In this document: piece by piece, positions 35,079 through 43,746 of the stretch | Numbering within the stretch: the first letter of the stretch is position 1 | Layout: each line of letters starts with the position of its first letter | DNA from: CAIZQW01 sp942493055 | GTDB lineage: Bacteria; Verrucomicrobiota; Kiritimatiellia; RFP12; UBA1067 | Length of the DNA stretch: 64,000 bases | Direction of reading: 5' to 3' | Assembly (NCBI GenBank): GCA_942493055.1 | Contig: OW818680.1 | Coordinates: 1,178,001 to 1,242,000, forward strand | Program-made: the position numbers and the translations under genes | Notes under the pieces: model-generated | Seen by the model: only the letters and a program-made list of their open reading frames with translations | What the model was told of the DNA's origin: nothing | The model's database searches: none

Positions 35079-35765
35079 TTAAAAAATGAGTTTTTCGTTT
35101 GTGTGACGGACAGCGCTGTTGTCGTGGAAGTTCGCTACTTCTGTCTCGATCGCCCCTTCAGGCCCTGCGAGCTGGCTGTGTCGCGCCGTGACACGATTCA
35201 ACTTAATAAAGGTGCCAGGCGTCGCCTCGACACCGTTGAAAACCGTGGAGGAGGCGCTCTGTGACTTCGGCTGGCGCTCCTTGAGACCGGGCGTGGGTTC
35301 GCCCTCCCCGACAATCGTCACGGAGCCATGGCGCACGAGCCAGCCTTCCATCTTTTCAACAGACTTGGCGGACTTCAAGTGATAATGTTCCGGCAGCATC
35401 TGCCCCGGCAACAGGAAAAGATCCATGAGCATGAAGCGATAACCTTCAGGATCTTTGTCATTGTCCATAAACATGAGCGCCCCAAGCCCCAGCTTGGTAA
35501 ATTCGCCCGTGCCATAGTCAGAGACCCATAATTTTTCTTTCATCCCCGGAAATACAGGATAGCCATGATACTTCATCACAGCGATATAGGCTTCCTTTCC
35601 GCGCTCCTCAATGAATTTGCCATCTTTATCATAGAACCAGGCATTATCAAACTGGATCGAGGTGATATTTTTTGCATGATTTGACGAGAAGGCTTTGATA
35701 GGACATTGGCATCCAGTCCCCGCGATTAACAGCGCCACGGCAACAGCTCCGATAACAAATTTCAT
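35079..35765 (-). CDS. lipoprotein with cupin-like domain
   Basis: 228 residues. Lipobox LIAGTGC (Cys at about 19). Residues about 95-200 look like a cupin barrel: DLFLLPGQMLPEHYHLKSAK gives two His in an H-x-H arrangement, then GWLVRHGSVTIVGEGEPTPG, TPGTFIKLNRVTARH. The overall pattern recalls sugar-isomerase-type cupins, but an envelope location would be unusual for these. A metal-binding site is likely from the histidines; the function is unknown. It has its own promoter overlapping the end of coaX. Confidence 0.6.
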   Translation of the reverse strand: MKFVIGAVAVALLIAGTGCQCPIKAFSSNHAKNITSIQFDNAWFYDKDGKFIEERGKEAYIAVMKYHGYPVFPGMKEKLWVSDYGTGEFTKLGLGALMFMDNDKDPEGYRFMLMDLFLLPGQMLPEHYHLKSAKSVEKMEGWLVRHGSVTIVGEGEPTPGLKERQPKSQSASSTVFNGVEATPGTFIKLNRVTARHSQLAGPEGAIETEVANFHDNSAVRHTNEKLIF

Positions 35766-35794
35766 CTTGTAGTTCCTTTCACAAATTGGACTTT

Positions 35795-35823
35795 ATTATA
35801 TGCTATCGCAGGAAAGGATTCAA
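35795..35823 (-). promoter_or_regulatory. promoter of the cupin lipoprotein gene
   Basis: Minus strand: TTGAAT (35823-35818), 17-nt spacer, TATAAT (35800-35795); 30 nt upstream of the ATG. Close to consensus. Confidence 0.75.
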
Positions 35824-35826
35824 TCA

Positions 35827-36579
35827 CTATTCCGCGTTACTTTCCCAAATGCAACCGAGCCCGAACAAGGTCAAATCAGGGTCAATGACAAAGGGCATGC
35901 CAGAGTCTTGAAGGGCCCAGCGCGCATATCCGCCTGTGGCCACCAACTTAAACTTAGGATCAACACTCTTCTTTAAATACGCGACAATCTCGCGCACCAT
36001 GCCGCGATAGCCGATCTGCGCACCAATCCGCATGGCTTGCTGCGTTGTCTTCCCGACGAGCGGGCACACACCCGTGAACTCAACCCTCGGCAAAAGTGCC
36101 GTGCGTTCAAATAAATAATCGGACATGAGCGGAAGGCCCGGGGTAATCACGCCTCCGATATAACGCCTATCCTTGGTGATCACATCGAAAGTCAAGGCTG
36201 TTCCAAAGTCCGCAACAATCAGCGGTGCTCCATAGCGGCGCACCCCCCCTGCCGCATCAGCAAGCCGATCCGCCCCGATCGTCTGGGGCTCAGGATAATC
36301 AACGGCCACATCCATCTTCAAGCCTGCACGAACAATCAACAGCTCACACCCCAGCTCATTCTGGATCATTTTTTTCCATGCAACATTCACCTTGGGTACG
36401 ACCGACCCCAGGACCGCGCCATTGACCATGCCTTTGGCCGCCTTACGCACCGCCTCGGCGCAGGCATCCGGCTGCTTACGGATTCCACCTTTGATATGCG
36501 TCACGCGAGAAATCTTGCCTGCATCATACAGGCCGATGCCCGTCGACGTATTTCCGACATCAATCACAATGATTTTCAT
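35827..36579 (-). CDS. coaX: type III pantothenate kinase
   Basis: 250 residues from the ATG at 36579. The ASKHA-type phosphate site IVIDVGNTSTGIGL is at 3-16, the pantothenate/metal motif GADRLADAAG at about 95-104, and the second phosphate loop IVADFGTALTFDVI at about 115-128. It phosphorylates pantothenate in the first step of CoA synthesis and, like other CoaX enzymes, needs a monovalent cation. It follows nadC by 10 nt, so two cofactor genes form one operon with the rhomboid gene upstream. Confidence 0.93.
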   Translation of the reverse strand: MKIIVIDVGNTSTGIGLYDAGKISRVTHIKGGIRKQPDACAEAVRKAAKGMVNGAVLGSVVPKVNVAWKKMIQNELGCELLIVRAGLKMDVAVDYPEPQTIGADRLADAAGGVRRYGAPLIVADFGTALTFDVITKDRRYIGGVITPGLPLMSDYLFERTALLPRVEFTGVCPLVGKTTQQAMRIGAQIGYRGMVREIVAYLKKSVDPKFKLVATGGYARWALQDSGMPFVIDPDLTLFGLGCIWESNAE

Positions 36580-36589
36580 AATGACCTTA

Positions 36590-37453
36590 TTAGACGACTT
36601 GCCATTCCAGCGATAAATCAATCGATCCGGCGGAATGCGTCAGACACCCCAGGGAGATGGCGTCAACCCCTGTTGCCGCGACCGCGCGGGCCTTTTCAAG
36701 CGTGATGCCGCCGGAGGCCTCGGTCAAGGAGATGCCCTTGCAAAGCGCGACGCAGGTGCGCATGGTGTCGCAGTCCATGTTATCGAGCATAATCCATTCA
36801 GGCTTCGCGCGCAAGGCGCTCTTGCACTCTTCAATGCTCTCGACTTCCACTTCAACAGCCAAGGTCGGATAAGCCAACCGGGCTGCTTCAACCGCCAGAT
36901 CGAGACGGTCGGGATCGCCGCCCTTCCAGAGTTTGCGATGGTTGTCCTTCATCAGCACACGATCATAAAGTCCGAAGCGATGGTTCGTCCCGCCGCCGCA
37001 GATCACCGCGTATTTTTCAAAGACGCGCAGGTTCGGCGTCGTCTTCCTCGTGTCCAGGATCAGCGTCTTGTATTCGCTGACCGCGTCGACAAAGCGCGCC
37101 GTCAGCGTCGCGATGCCGCACATCCGCTGCATGAAATTCAAGGCCGTACGTTCAGCAGTCAGAATCGAGGCCGCCTTGCCGCGTATGGTCAGAATCGTGC
37201 CGCCCTTGGCGACATCCTGCCCGTCCGGCACGAGAATCTCGACAGTCAACCCCGGCTCAAGCCGCTTCATGACCGCAGCAGCGACTGTCGCACCCGCCAC
37301 ACGGCAAGCCTGCCTCGCCAGGATCTCGCCTGTAGCCTTCACAGCGGGATCCACCAACGCCAGCGTTGTGGCGTCCCCAGCCCCGACATCCTCTTCAAGA
37401 GCGGCCTTCACAGCCTCGACCGCACGTATGTCCAACATGACATCAGTCACCAT
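36590..37453 (-). CDS. nadC: nicotinate-nucleotide diphosphorylase (quinolinate phosphoribosyltransferase)
   Basis: 287 residues. Conserved blocks: ALEEDVGAGDATT at about 16-28, ERTALNFMQRMCGIAT at about 100, DTRKTTPNLRVFEKYAV at about 134, HRFGLYDRVLMKDNH at about 158, and VEVEVESIEE plus ASGGITLEKA near the end. It converts quinolinate and PRPP to nicotinate mononucleotide in NAD synthesis. The start overlaps the rhomboid stop (ATG at 37453; an in-frame ATG at 37438 is an alternative). nadA and nadB are not in the window. Confidence 0.93.
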   Translation of the reverse strand: MVTDVMLDIRAVEAVKAALEEDVGAGDATTLALVDPAVKATGEILARQACRVAGATVAAAVMKRLEPGLTVEILVPDGQDVAKGGTILTIRGKAASILTAERTALNFMQRMCGIATLTARFVDAVSEYKTLILDTRKTTPNLRVFEKYAVICGGGTNHRFGLYDRVLMKDNHRKLWKGGDPDRLDLAVEAARLAYPTLAVEVEVESIEECKSALRAKPEWIMLDNMDCDTMRTCVALCKGISLTEASGGITLEKARAVAATGVDAISLGCLTHSAGSIDLSLEWQVV

Positions 37454-38198
37454 AGAAACCTCGCTTGTTCAACCAGAGACCGTAAAGATAGCCCGTCAGG
37501 CCGCCAGCCAAGTGCGCGGCATACGCCACTTGACCCTGAAGCAAGACCGCCTCAAGAATGGTCATCACGCCAAGCACAATCGCCAGCCAGCGTGCAGATA
37601 TGCGAAGCGGAATAATGATGAGCAAAACATAGACTTTTCGTGCCGGAAACATGGCCGCATACGCGCCAATGAGTGAGAAAACTGCTCCAGACGCACCGAT
37701 ACACATGGCACCAGCCAGGGTTTCGCGTCCGCTGGACTGCGGCATCCAGCTTCTCATAAACGGGGGAAGCCACTGCGCGGTATCCGGCAGGCTTGGCAAG
37801 TATGGCATGAGCGCCAGCAACGCCAGCCAGCCGAGTCCGCCAATGATACCCCCTAAAAAGAAAATCCCAAGGAACCGCCTCGCTCCGACTTCCGTCTCAA
37901 CACCGGAACCGAACAAGAGCAATGCCAACATGTTGAGAAGCAGATGAACAAAGCTTGCGTGGAGAAAGATATAGGTCACAGGCTGCCAAAAAAAACCCGC
38001 CGACAGCAGACCCCAGTTCAATCCGAAGAAGGCCCTTAGCGCCTGGGCAAAAGAGTAGCCATAGGCAAAATTAACACGGGAAGAGATCGCTATGGCTATA
38101 TAAACAAAAATACACACCCCTGCCAATATCAAGGCAGTCGGTGAGAAATAAAATAGACTCCTCAGACGCCAGAGTCCTCTGCGCATCAGGGTTATCAA
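37443..38198 (-). CDS. rhomboid-family intramembrane serine protease
   Basis: 251 residues if started at the TTG at 38198, which has GGAGG 7 nt upstream; an ATG follows four codons later at 38186. Six or seven membrane helices. The catalytic Ser is in CIGASGAVFSLIGAYA (GxSG), the catalytic His in YAAHLAGGLTGYLYGL; the HASFVHLLLNMLAL block also fits. It cleaves membrane proteins inside the inner membrane. Its substrate is not known. It overlaps nadC by 11 nt. Confidence 0.88.
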   Translation of the reverse strand: MITLMRRGLWRLRSLFYFSPTALILAGVCIFVYIAIAISSRVNFAYGYSFAQALRAFFGLNWGLLSAGFFWQPVTYIFLHASFVHLLLNMLALLLFGSGVETEVGARRFLGIFFLGGIIGGLGWLALLALMPYLPSLPDTAQWLPPFMRSWMPQSSGRETLAGAMCIGASGAVFSLIGAYAAMFPARKVYVLLIIIPLRISARWLAIVLGVMTILEAVLLQGQVAYAAHLAGGLTGYLYGLWLNKRGFYGD

Positions 38199-38218
38199 AG
38201 CTATTCCTCCAACTGGAA

Positions 38219-38440
38219 TCAGGCGAACCTGATGGCGTCCCAGTTCATGTAGAGGATCACGGCTGTAGCAACCAAAATCACCGTAGCAAGAATAGCACAC
38301 ACGGCGCCGAAAATATCAGGCTTGCGTGACACCCTTGCCATTTCCTCTTCAGGATTGCGGTGACGCGCAGAGATGAATGCTCCGCCAGACTTAGGCTCAT
38401 TGGATGCACTGTTATCTAAACTTGATCTCTTAAGTTTCAT
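38219..38440 (-). CDS. small single-pass membrane protein
   Basis: 73 residues. A charged N-terminus is followed by one hydrophobic helix (about 45-66, FGAVCAILATVILVATAVIL) and a short tail. No family recognised. It ends 20 nt before the rhomboid start, so it probably belongs to the same transcript. Confidence 0.5.
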   Translation of the reverse strand: MKLKRSSLDNSASNEPKSGGAFISARHRNPEEEMARVSRKPDIFGAVCAILATVILVATAVILYMNWDAIRFA

Positions 38441-38510
38441 GCGAATGAGAATATCATATTGAGGATTGTTTGTGTAGCATTTTTTTAGCGCATTTTTTAG
38501 CTCTCTATGC

Positions 38511-38540
38511 TTGATTTTTAAGATGACAATTTGCTATTAT
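38511..38540 (+). promoter_or_regulatory. promoter of the acyl-CoA dehydrogenase gene
   Basis: TTGATT (38511-38516), 18-nt spacer, TATTAT (38535-38540). It lies 54 nt upstream of the ATG at 38594. Confidence 0.65.
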
Positions 38541-38547
38541 TTGTCAT
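38523..38547. promoter_or_regulatory. inverted repeat over the -10 box, possible operator
   Basis: ATGACAA (38523-38529) and TTGTCAT (38541-38547) are perfect inverted arms around an 11-nt centre that contains the -10 box. This is the size and position of a repressor site. The regulator is unknown. Confidence 0.45.
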
Positions 38548-38593
38548 TCAGCAATCGGCAGGCAGATGAATCTAAGTTAAAACAGGGAAAACA

Positions 38594-40684
38594 ATGACAA
38601 AAACTGATACAGCTCCAACCATGAAAATGTTACCAGGTGATGAAATTCGTCAAATCATGTGGCGTTATTCAGACCGTTATGACATCCAGATGGCTGTGAT
38701 GGGCGCCCGTTCCGTAGCACGTGGACTCATCGCCCGCCTCGTGGCAAACGGCGAACGCAACACGCATGAATGGACAGCCGCCAAAAACGAAATGTATCAG
38801 GCTTTTGATGATTGTGGCGTAACAGCCGGCGGACTCGATCCAGACTTTGGCGGCATTTTTGCTGGCCCCCGTAACTTCCCCCTGGCGTTGCTGGCGTTTG
38901 AAATCGCCTGGGTCGACGGTGGCGCAGCCACGACCAGCCTCGTGAACAATCTCGCACTCGGCCCCATCGTTGAGAAGGGCACAAAGGAGCAGAAGGAGCG
39001 CTATATGAAGCTCTGCTGTCCCTCGCAACCCGGCGAGGACCGCAAGACCTGGCGTGGCGCCTTCGCACTCACCGAGCCCCTGCCCTACGTGGGCGTTGAC
39101 ACGGGCGTGCTCTGCGGCCGTCTCACAGTAGCGGAGTGGAAAGAGGGCGAAGAGCCCATGCTCCATGTGGATAAGCGCGGACGCTTCATCACCAACATGA
39201 CAGTCGCCAATTTCGTCACAGCTGCGGTTGACACTGCGGATCCCCGGATCAAGTCCTCCTGCATGGTCATCCTCGAAGAGGGCGACGAAGGGGTGTTTGA
39301 CCGCGGCGCGCCGACGCTGAAAATGGTTCATCAGCTCTCCAACACCAATGACCCGATCTTCAACCTGAAGATCCCTGCAAGCCGCATCATTGGCGGGTAC
39401 ACAATCAAGGATGGCGTGATCATCCCCAACCTCACACACAGCGAAATCATCGAGGCCGTATTTGCGCGTACCCGCGTGACCGTCGGTGTCATGACTGCTG
39501 CAAAGCTGCTCTCCGCCGTTGAACCGGTGATCCGCTACCACCGCACCCGCTTCCGCGGCGCATCTGGCATCGAAGAGGGTTCTCCCCGTTACGATCTCGG
39601 CCTGCAGATGAAGGAAGATGCACTTCACCGCCTGGTCGATGTCTGGGCGACAGGTGAAGCTGCGACCTCCCTCGGTCTGGAAACCACACGCTACTTTGAC
39701 CTGCTGACGCCTGTTGAAGAGGAGATGTTCACCATCTTCAAGGCTCAGGGCATCACCGGCGGACGCGCCATGATGAAGGCGATGAAGAAGCCGCAGACCG
39801 ATGCCGTTGAGCTTCTCGGCCTCCTGAAGCAGCCGGAAGCGACACGCGATAACGCCCGCATCGCAACCCTCCAGGCTGATCCGCTCGTCCAGTATGTCAC
39901 CTTTAGCGGCATCTGCAACGTGCTCTGCCCCGCATGCAAACTCTGGGACACCGGCTGGGGCTCCAACATGCTCCGCGAAGCAGTCAGCATGATGGGCGGC
40001 TACGGCATCACCGAGGACTGCCCCGGGTTCCTCTTCCAAAAGTATACCGACGCCCAGCTCGAAGCCACCTACGAAGGACCGGAAGTTGTCCAGCGCCGTC
40101 AGATCAGCGTCACCATGAACATGGAGGTCTTCCTGGCTCAGCTCGATTTCTGGATCCATGAACTCGACACGATTGCCAAAGCCAAGCCCGAGACAGGTGC
40201 AGCCGCACTGGTCGCCGGCCTTGAAATCTGGCGCTGGATGCGCAGCTACATTGAGAACGCAAAGGATTCGAATGGCCGCCCGCTCTCGCAGAACACCCGT
40301 CATGGCGTGCTCTTCCCGATGGCTGACGCCATCTCCTGGTTGCTCGCAGCCCGCTCCTTCCTCATGGACGTGCAGGAACTTGCAGCCAAGGGACCTGAAC
40401 ACCCGGTCGTTGGCTCTGAGATCGAAGGCTATGTCAACACCTTCACAGATATGGCGAATGTGCAGTCCGCACGCGCCGCAGGCGAAGTCGCCCGCATCTG
40501 CTCGGAGATCTTCTACGGCTATGTCAGCTCCGCTGACCAGACCGGCGAAGCGCAGGCCGAGTTCATGAAACGCCAGGCCGCTGTCGGCGCCTCCCTCGCA
40601 GGCTCACGCCTCGCCAAGGATCGCGCAGCCAAGGCCCTCACGCAGATCATGATCCCAGAAGCCCTCGACTACCCGATGGCGTAA
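38594..40684 (+). CDS. long acyl-CoA dehydrogenase-family protein
   Basis: 696 residues, much longer than the usual 380-600. The acyl-CoA dehydrogenase core is clear: ITGGRAMMKAMKK, GGYGITEDCPGFLFQKYTD at about 465-483, and ATYEGPEVVQRRQ, where the Glu is at the position of the catalytic base. The N-terminal FAD/substrate half is stretched by inserts (about 150-230). The C-terminal about 170 residues are an extra helical domain, as in the longer anaerobic acyl-CoA dehydrogenases. It has its own promoter and terminator and no electron-transfer flavoprotein genes beside it. Substrate unknown. Confidence 0.8.
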   Translation: MTKTDTAPTMKMLPGDEIRQIMWRYSDRYDIQMAVMGARSVARGLIARLVANGERNTHEWTAAKNEMYQAFDDCGVTAGGLDPDFGGIFAGPRNFPLALLAFEIAWVDGGAATTSLVNNLALGPIVEKGTKEQKERYMKLCCPSQPGEDRKTWRGAFALTEPLPYVGVDTGVLCGRLTVAEWKEGEEPMLHVDKRGRFITNMTVANFVTAAVDTADPRIKSSCMVILEEGDEGVFDRGAPTLKMVHQLSNTNDPIFNLKIPASRIIGGYTIKDGVIIPNLTHSEIIEAVFARTRVTVGVMTAAKLLSAVEPVIRYHRTRFRGASGIEEGSPRYDLGLQMKEDALHRLVDVWATGEAATSLGLETTRYFDLLTPVEEEMFTIFKAQGITGGRAMMKAMKKPQTDAVELLGLLKQPEATRDNARIATLQADPLVQYVTFSGICNVLCPACKLWDTGWGSNMLREAVSMMGGYGITEDCPGFLFQKYTDAQLEATYEGPEVVQRRQISVTMNMEVFLAQLDFWIHELDTIAKAKPETGAAALVAGLEIWRWMRSYIENAKDSNGRPLSQNTRHGVLFPMADAISWLLAARSFLMDVQELAAKGPEHPVVGSEIEGYVNTFTDMANVQSARAAGEVARICSEIFYGYVSSADQTGEAQAEFMKRQAAVGASLAGSRLAKDRAAKALTQIMIPEALDYPMA

Positions 40685-40700
40685 GTGTCTAGTAGCACAA

Positions 40701-40738
40701 AAAAAAGGAAGCGGCTTTTTCAGCCGCTTCCTTTTTTT
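40701..40738. terminator. strong bidirectional terminator
   Basis: Perfect 16-bp stem: AAAAAAGGAAGCGGCT, loop TTTTC, AGCCGCTTCCTTTTTT. A-run and T-run on both sides, placed between converging genes. Confidence 0.92.
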
Positions 40739-40805
40739 GTGTTTGCAGGCTCTCTGCGTTTGGAGTTCCGCCTTTAGGCGGTCTTAGCAACAAACTATCG
40801 GCTCG

Positions 40806-42077
40806 TTACTCCAACCCCTGTAGCCGGCGATAGTAGCCGGGCATCTGCGTCATGACATCGAGTTTTTGCAGATAGGGATCGACCGCCTCGGGAGGGACAG
40901 GGAATGTTGTCACAGGGTCCAGGAGTTTCTTGGCATACATCTCCATGATCATGCAGGTCTGACGAGGCATGCCGATGCGGTGATGCATCTCGCGCCAAAG
41001 CTCCGCAATCGGGCGCTCGCGCACATTGCCAAAGGAGAGCGGCACAAAGTCGCAGGGATAGAGGTTGCCTGATGCATCCAAATAGGAGTGCTGTGTTCCG
41101 GCACCGCAACCAAAACGGCTTTTGTCTTCTGTGTAGGCGAAGACTGAGATTTTGGGGAGTCCCTTTTCTTTGTTCATGGCGACATTGAAGGCGCGCAGCT
41201 CATCACGATCCGCCGCACTCAGGATTCGATCTTCGCTCACCTTGGCCAGGCGTCCGCTCGGCATATTCTCCAGCACGCGCACCTCATGCACACCCAGCGT
41301 CTTGGAGAGTGCAATGATCTTCTGAAGATGGCCGGTGCGCAGGGAATCCCTTCCAGCTACCACCTGTGTCATCGTGTATAAACCGGCTTCGCGGCAGAGT
41401 TTCACAGCTTCCACAGCTTTGTCAAATGCTCCTTCGCGACCGCGCATCGCATCCATGCGTTTCGGGTCCGCATCATCCAGACTGATCCCCACAGCAAACA
41501 AGCCCGCCTTCTTAAAGGCGCGCGCCTTTTCCAGAGTGAGTCCATATCCGGTCGTGAAGAGAAAGGAGACCGAGCGCTCATCGATGGAGGCTATCAGTTC
41601 ACACAAATCACTGCGCAACAAGGGTTCCCCGCCTGTGAAGCCGATGATGGCCGTGCCCATATCCTGGAGATCGGCCAGCACCTTTTTCATCTCGTCAGTC
41701 GTGAGTTCCTGCACTGGATTCCGTCCGACCGCACTGCAATGGGCGCAGTGATACGGGCAGCGCTCTGAGATTGCGATATACATGGAGATCGGCGCACGGC
41801 GCCGTCCTGTCAATTGAGCATCGAAATAACCGTTCGTATCATCCAGCGCATCCAGAACCTGATTGGCTGCCTTGGAGGGAATCGGCGGCAGAAAAGAGGA
41901 ATAGACCAGCTTTCCTTCATACGGGACCACCTTCTCTTCGCCTGCACTCCGCCAGGCCGATTGCAACAGCTTGACGAGTGAACAGCGCTTGTCCGTACGG
42001 AACATCGCATAAGACTTCATAAACAACCGGATCGATGCCGGATTGCAGAGTAACCTGAAACGATTAAGCATTTTCAT
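40806..42077 (-). CDS. radical SAM/SPASM protein
   Basis: 423 residues from the ATG at 42077. The radical SAM cluster CPYHCAHC (CxxxCxxC) is at about 115-122, followed by IGFTGGEPLLRSDL (SAM-binding GGE). The C-terminal SPASM/twitch region carries FGCGAGTQHSYLDASGNLYP and CDFVPLSFGN with a further Cys, for extra Fe-S clusters. About 100 N-terminal residues before the core are unusual. The family modifies peptides or helps build cofactors (PqqE, AlbA, heme-related enzymes). No precursor-peptide gene is seen next to it. Confidence 0.85.
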   Translation of the reverse strand: MKMLNRFRLLCNPASIRLFMKSYAMFRTDKRCSLVKLLQSAWRSAGEEKVVPYEGKLVYSSFLPPIPSKAANQVLDALDDTNGYFDAQLTGRRRAPISMYIAISERCPYHCAHCSAVGRNPVQELTTDEMKKVLADLQDMGTAIIGFTGGEPLLRSDLCELIASIDERSVSFLFTTGYGLTLEKARAFKKAGLFAVGISLDDADPKRMDAMRGREGAFDKAVEAVKLCREAGLYTMTQVVAGRDSLRTGHLQKIIALSKTLGVHEVRVLENMPSGRLAKVSEDRILSAADRDELRAFNVAMNKEKGLPKISVFAYTEDKSRFGCGAGTQHSYLDASGNLYPCDFVPLSFGNVRERPIAELWREMHHRIGMPRQTCMIMEMYAKKLLDPVTTFPVPPEAVDPYLQKLDVMTQMPGYYRRLQGLE

Positions 42078-42286
42078 AACAAACAGCGTTTGATCACAAT
42101 TTGCGGCAAGTATAGGACGGCTGGGAATTCCGTGCAAGGTAAAACGGTCTTCTCGGTCCTGCTGTTTTTCTTTTGCTTCTTGGAGACTTCACGTCTTAGC
42201 GTCCTCACCCCGAGCGACTCAACGGCGATTGGCAAATCAATTTTCCCATCAACATTCGCACAAACACGCCAATAATCTAAAAAGCA

Positions 42287-42316
42287 TTGACCATCTCCTG
42301 TTAAAACGCATATACT
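42287..42316 (+). promoter_or_regulatory. promoter of the PIN-domain toxin gene
   Basis: TTGACC (42287-42292), 18-nt spacer, TATACT (42311-42316), 10 nt before the ATG at 42327. With so short a distance the transcript would be nearly leaderless; no SD is seen. Confidence 0.55.
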
Positions 42317-42326
42317 TGAAAGCGTT

Positions 42327-42809
42327 ATGAAATCAGTCTATGTTGAAACATCGATAATAAGCTACCTGACTGCGCGTACAAGCCGTGACTTGCTAGTGAC
42401 GGCTAACCAGGAAAGTACGCATGAGTGGTGGGATGGACACAGGCTCAATTTTGAACTCTACATATCGCCTCTCGTGCTCGTTGAGGCAGGGCAAGGGGAT
42501 GAGGATGCAGCGCAACGAAGGCTGAAGGCTTTAGAAGCTCTGAATATGCTGGAGATTGTAGACGAGGCCAGCCTGTTGGCAGAAGCGCTGCTCCGTGCGC
42601 TTGCCTTGCCAAGAAAGGCACAAGATGATGCTGTTCATATTGCGTTGGCCGCAGTACATCACATTGACTATCTGTTGACATGGAACTGCCGTCACATAAA
42701 CAATGCTGAGAAGAAGGCGCTCATACGGGAAGTTTGTGCCGGGCAGGGTTATGTTTGCCCTGAAATATGTACACCAACGGAATTGATGGGAGGTGCTGAC
42801 GATGAATGA
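42327..42809 (+). CDS. PIN-domain protein, probable VapC-like toxin
   Basis: 160 residues. PIN-domain pattern: the first acidic residue is Glu in MKSVYVETSIISYLTAR (usually Asp), a second acidic cluster is ISPLVLVEAGQGDED at about 48-62, and a third DDAVHIALAAVHHIDYLLTW at about 99-118. PIN toxins cut RNA. This subfamily (YVETSIISYLTARTSRD) typically pairs with a small downstream gene, as here, where the stop overlaps the next start. Confidence 0.8.
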   Translation: MKSVYVETSIISYLTARTSRDLLVTANQESTHEWWDGHRLNFELYISPLVLVEAGQGDEDAAQRRLKALEALNMLEIVDEASLLAEALLRALALPRKAQDDAVHIALAAVHHIDYLLTWNCRHINNAEKKALIREVCAGQGYVCPEICTPTELMGGADDE

Positions 42810-43008
42810 CCCAATCCTCGCAGAACTTTGGCATGTAAAAGATGAGATGGCGAAATCGTGTGGTTATGACTTGCATATACTTTTTGAACGTCTAAAAGCT
42901 GTGCAACAGGCCCACCCAGATCGCATCGTGAAGTTCAATCCAGAAAAGTGCACAACGAACCCCTGCACGCTTCATGTGGCAGAACCCTCAATCCCTTATC
43001 TTCGGTGA
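42802..43008 (+). CDS. small protein partner of the PIN toxin (putative antitoxin)
   Basis: 68 residues from the ATG at 42802 (GGGAGG 9-10 nt upstream), overlapping the toxin stop by 8 nt. The N-terminal half, PILAELWHVKDEMAKSCGYD, is the signature of the small proteins found beside this PIN subfamily; the rest is a helix and an irregular tail. It has no evident DNA-binding domain, so self-regulation is uncertain. Toxin-first gene order is the less common arrangement. Confidence 0.6.
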   Translation: MNDPILAELWHVKDEMAKSCGYDLHILFERLKAVQQAHPDRIVKFNPEKCTTNPCTLHVAEPSIPYLR

Positions 43009-43158
43009 CACGGCTCACCGAGACAGTTCGCCCTTGTCTTCGCACGAGCATATATCTGATCCGAAGGAGGTAACGAACCGTCTCGATGAACCGCTGATTC
43101 GTGTTGTGGATCGTGGTATTCGATGCTAAAAAAGGTTACTCCTCTCGTTTATTCCCGC

Positions 43159-43746
43159 TCAGGCGGGCGGAAGACTTACCCCCTTTTTTCCAACAACCAT
43201 ATACCCCAGCGCGGAAAGTTTCTGGGTCTCACACGAGAACCCCCTCTTCTCCAATAGAGATTGCAACTCCGCAGGGGTCACAAAGACCGAGTCATCGACA
43301 AAGAGTCTCTCAAACCAGTAGAAGAAGAACCCCTTCCATCCTTGCACATGAAACTCGTGGATCAGGATCGTCCCTCCTGGCTTTAGCACACGGCACATTT
43401 CCGCAACGGCCTGTTCTATCTGCTTAATATGATGCAGCGCATCCGTGCACAACACAACGTCAAATTCAGCCTCGTTGAACGGGAGATCGAGCGCCGATGC
43501 CTCAACCGTCTCCAAGTTGCGGCTTCGCGCCACACGGAGCATGCCCGGCGAGAGGTCTGCCACGACAGTTCGCGCATAGCGGTCGGCCACGCAAGAGGCC
43601 AAATACCCAGTGCCGCCTCCTACGTCGAGCAAGGATTGTCCGGGACCTTTCGGATTCAAGGCCTGCTTGATCGACTCCACATGATAGAGTCCCCAGCGTT
43701 GCATAAAACGATCATACCAGGGAGAGAAACGGTCAAAAAGATTCAT
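43159..43746 (-). CDS. class I SAM-dependent methyltransferase, BtaB/UbiE-like
   Basis: 195 residues from the ATG at 43746; a longer frame runs through the LysO-like gene and is not real. It starts with NLFDRFSPWYDRFMQRWG, typical of UbiE-like lipid methyltransferases, then motif I LLDVGGGTGYLASCV at about 39-53, VVADLSPGMLRVAR, motif II DVVLCTDALHHIKQ and LKPGGTILIHEFHV. Size and fold fit BtaB, which N-methylates the betaine-lipid head group made by BtaA. It is the last gene of the DUF3419 operon, overlapping its neighbour by 4 nt. BtaB identity is inferred from that neighbourhood. Confidence 0.7.
   Translation of the reverse strand: MNLFDRFSPWYDRFMQRWGLYHVESIKQALNPKGPGQSLLDVGGGTGYLASCVADRYARTVVADLSPGMLRVARSRNLETVEASALDLPFNEAEFDVVLCTDALHHIKQIEQAVAEMCRVLKPGGTILIHEFHVQGWKGFFFYWFERLFVDDSVFVTPAELQSLLEKRGFSCETQKLSALGYMVVGKKGVSLPPA

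Noticed and set aside
38669..40402. Long minus-strand reading frame (577 codons) opposite the acyl-CoA dehydrogenase
   Set aside because: It mirrors a strongly conserved plus-strand gene, has low-complexity His/Cys-rich composition and no recognisable domain or SD.
42078..42286. Precursor peptide for the SPASM radical SAM protein
   Set aside because: No short frame with an SD and a leader-core pattern seen in this gap or at 40740-40805.
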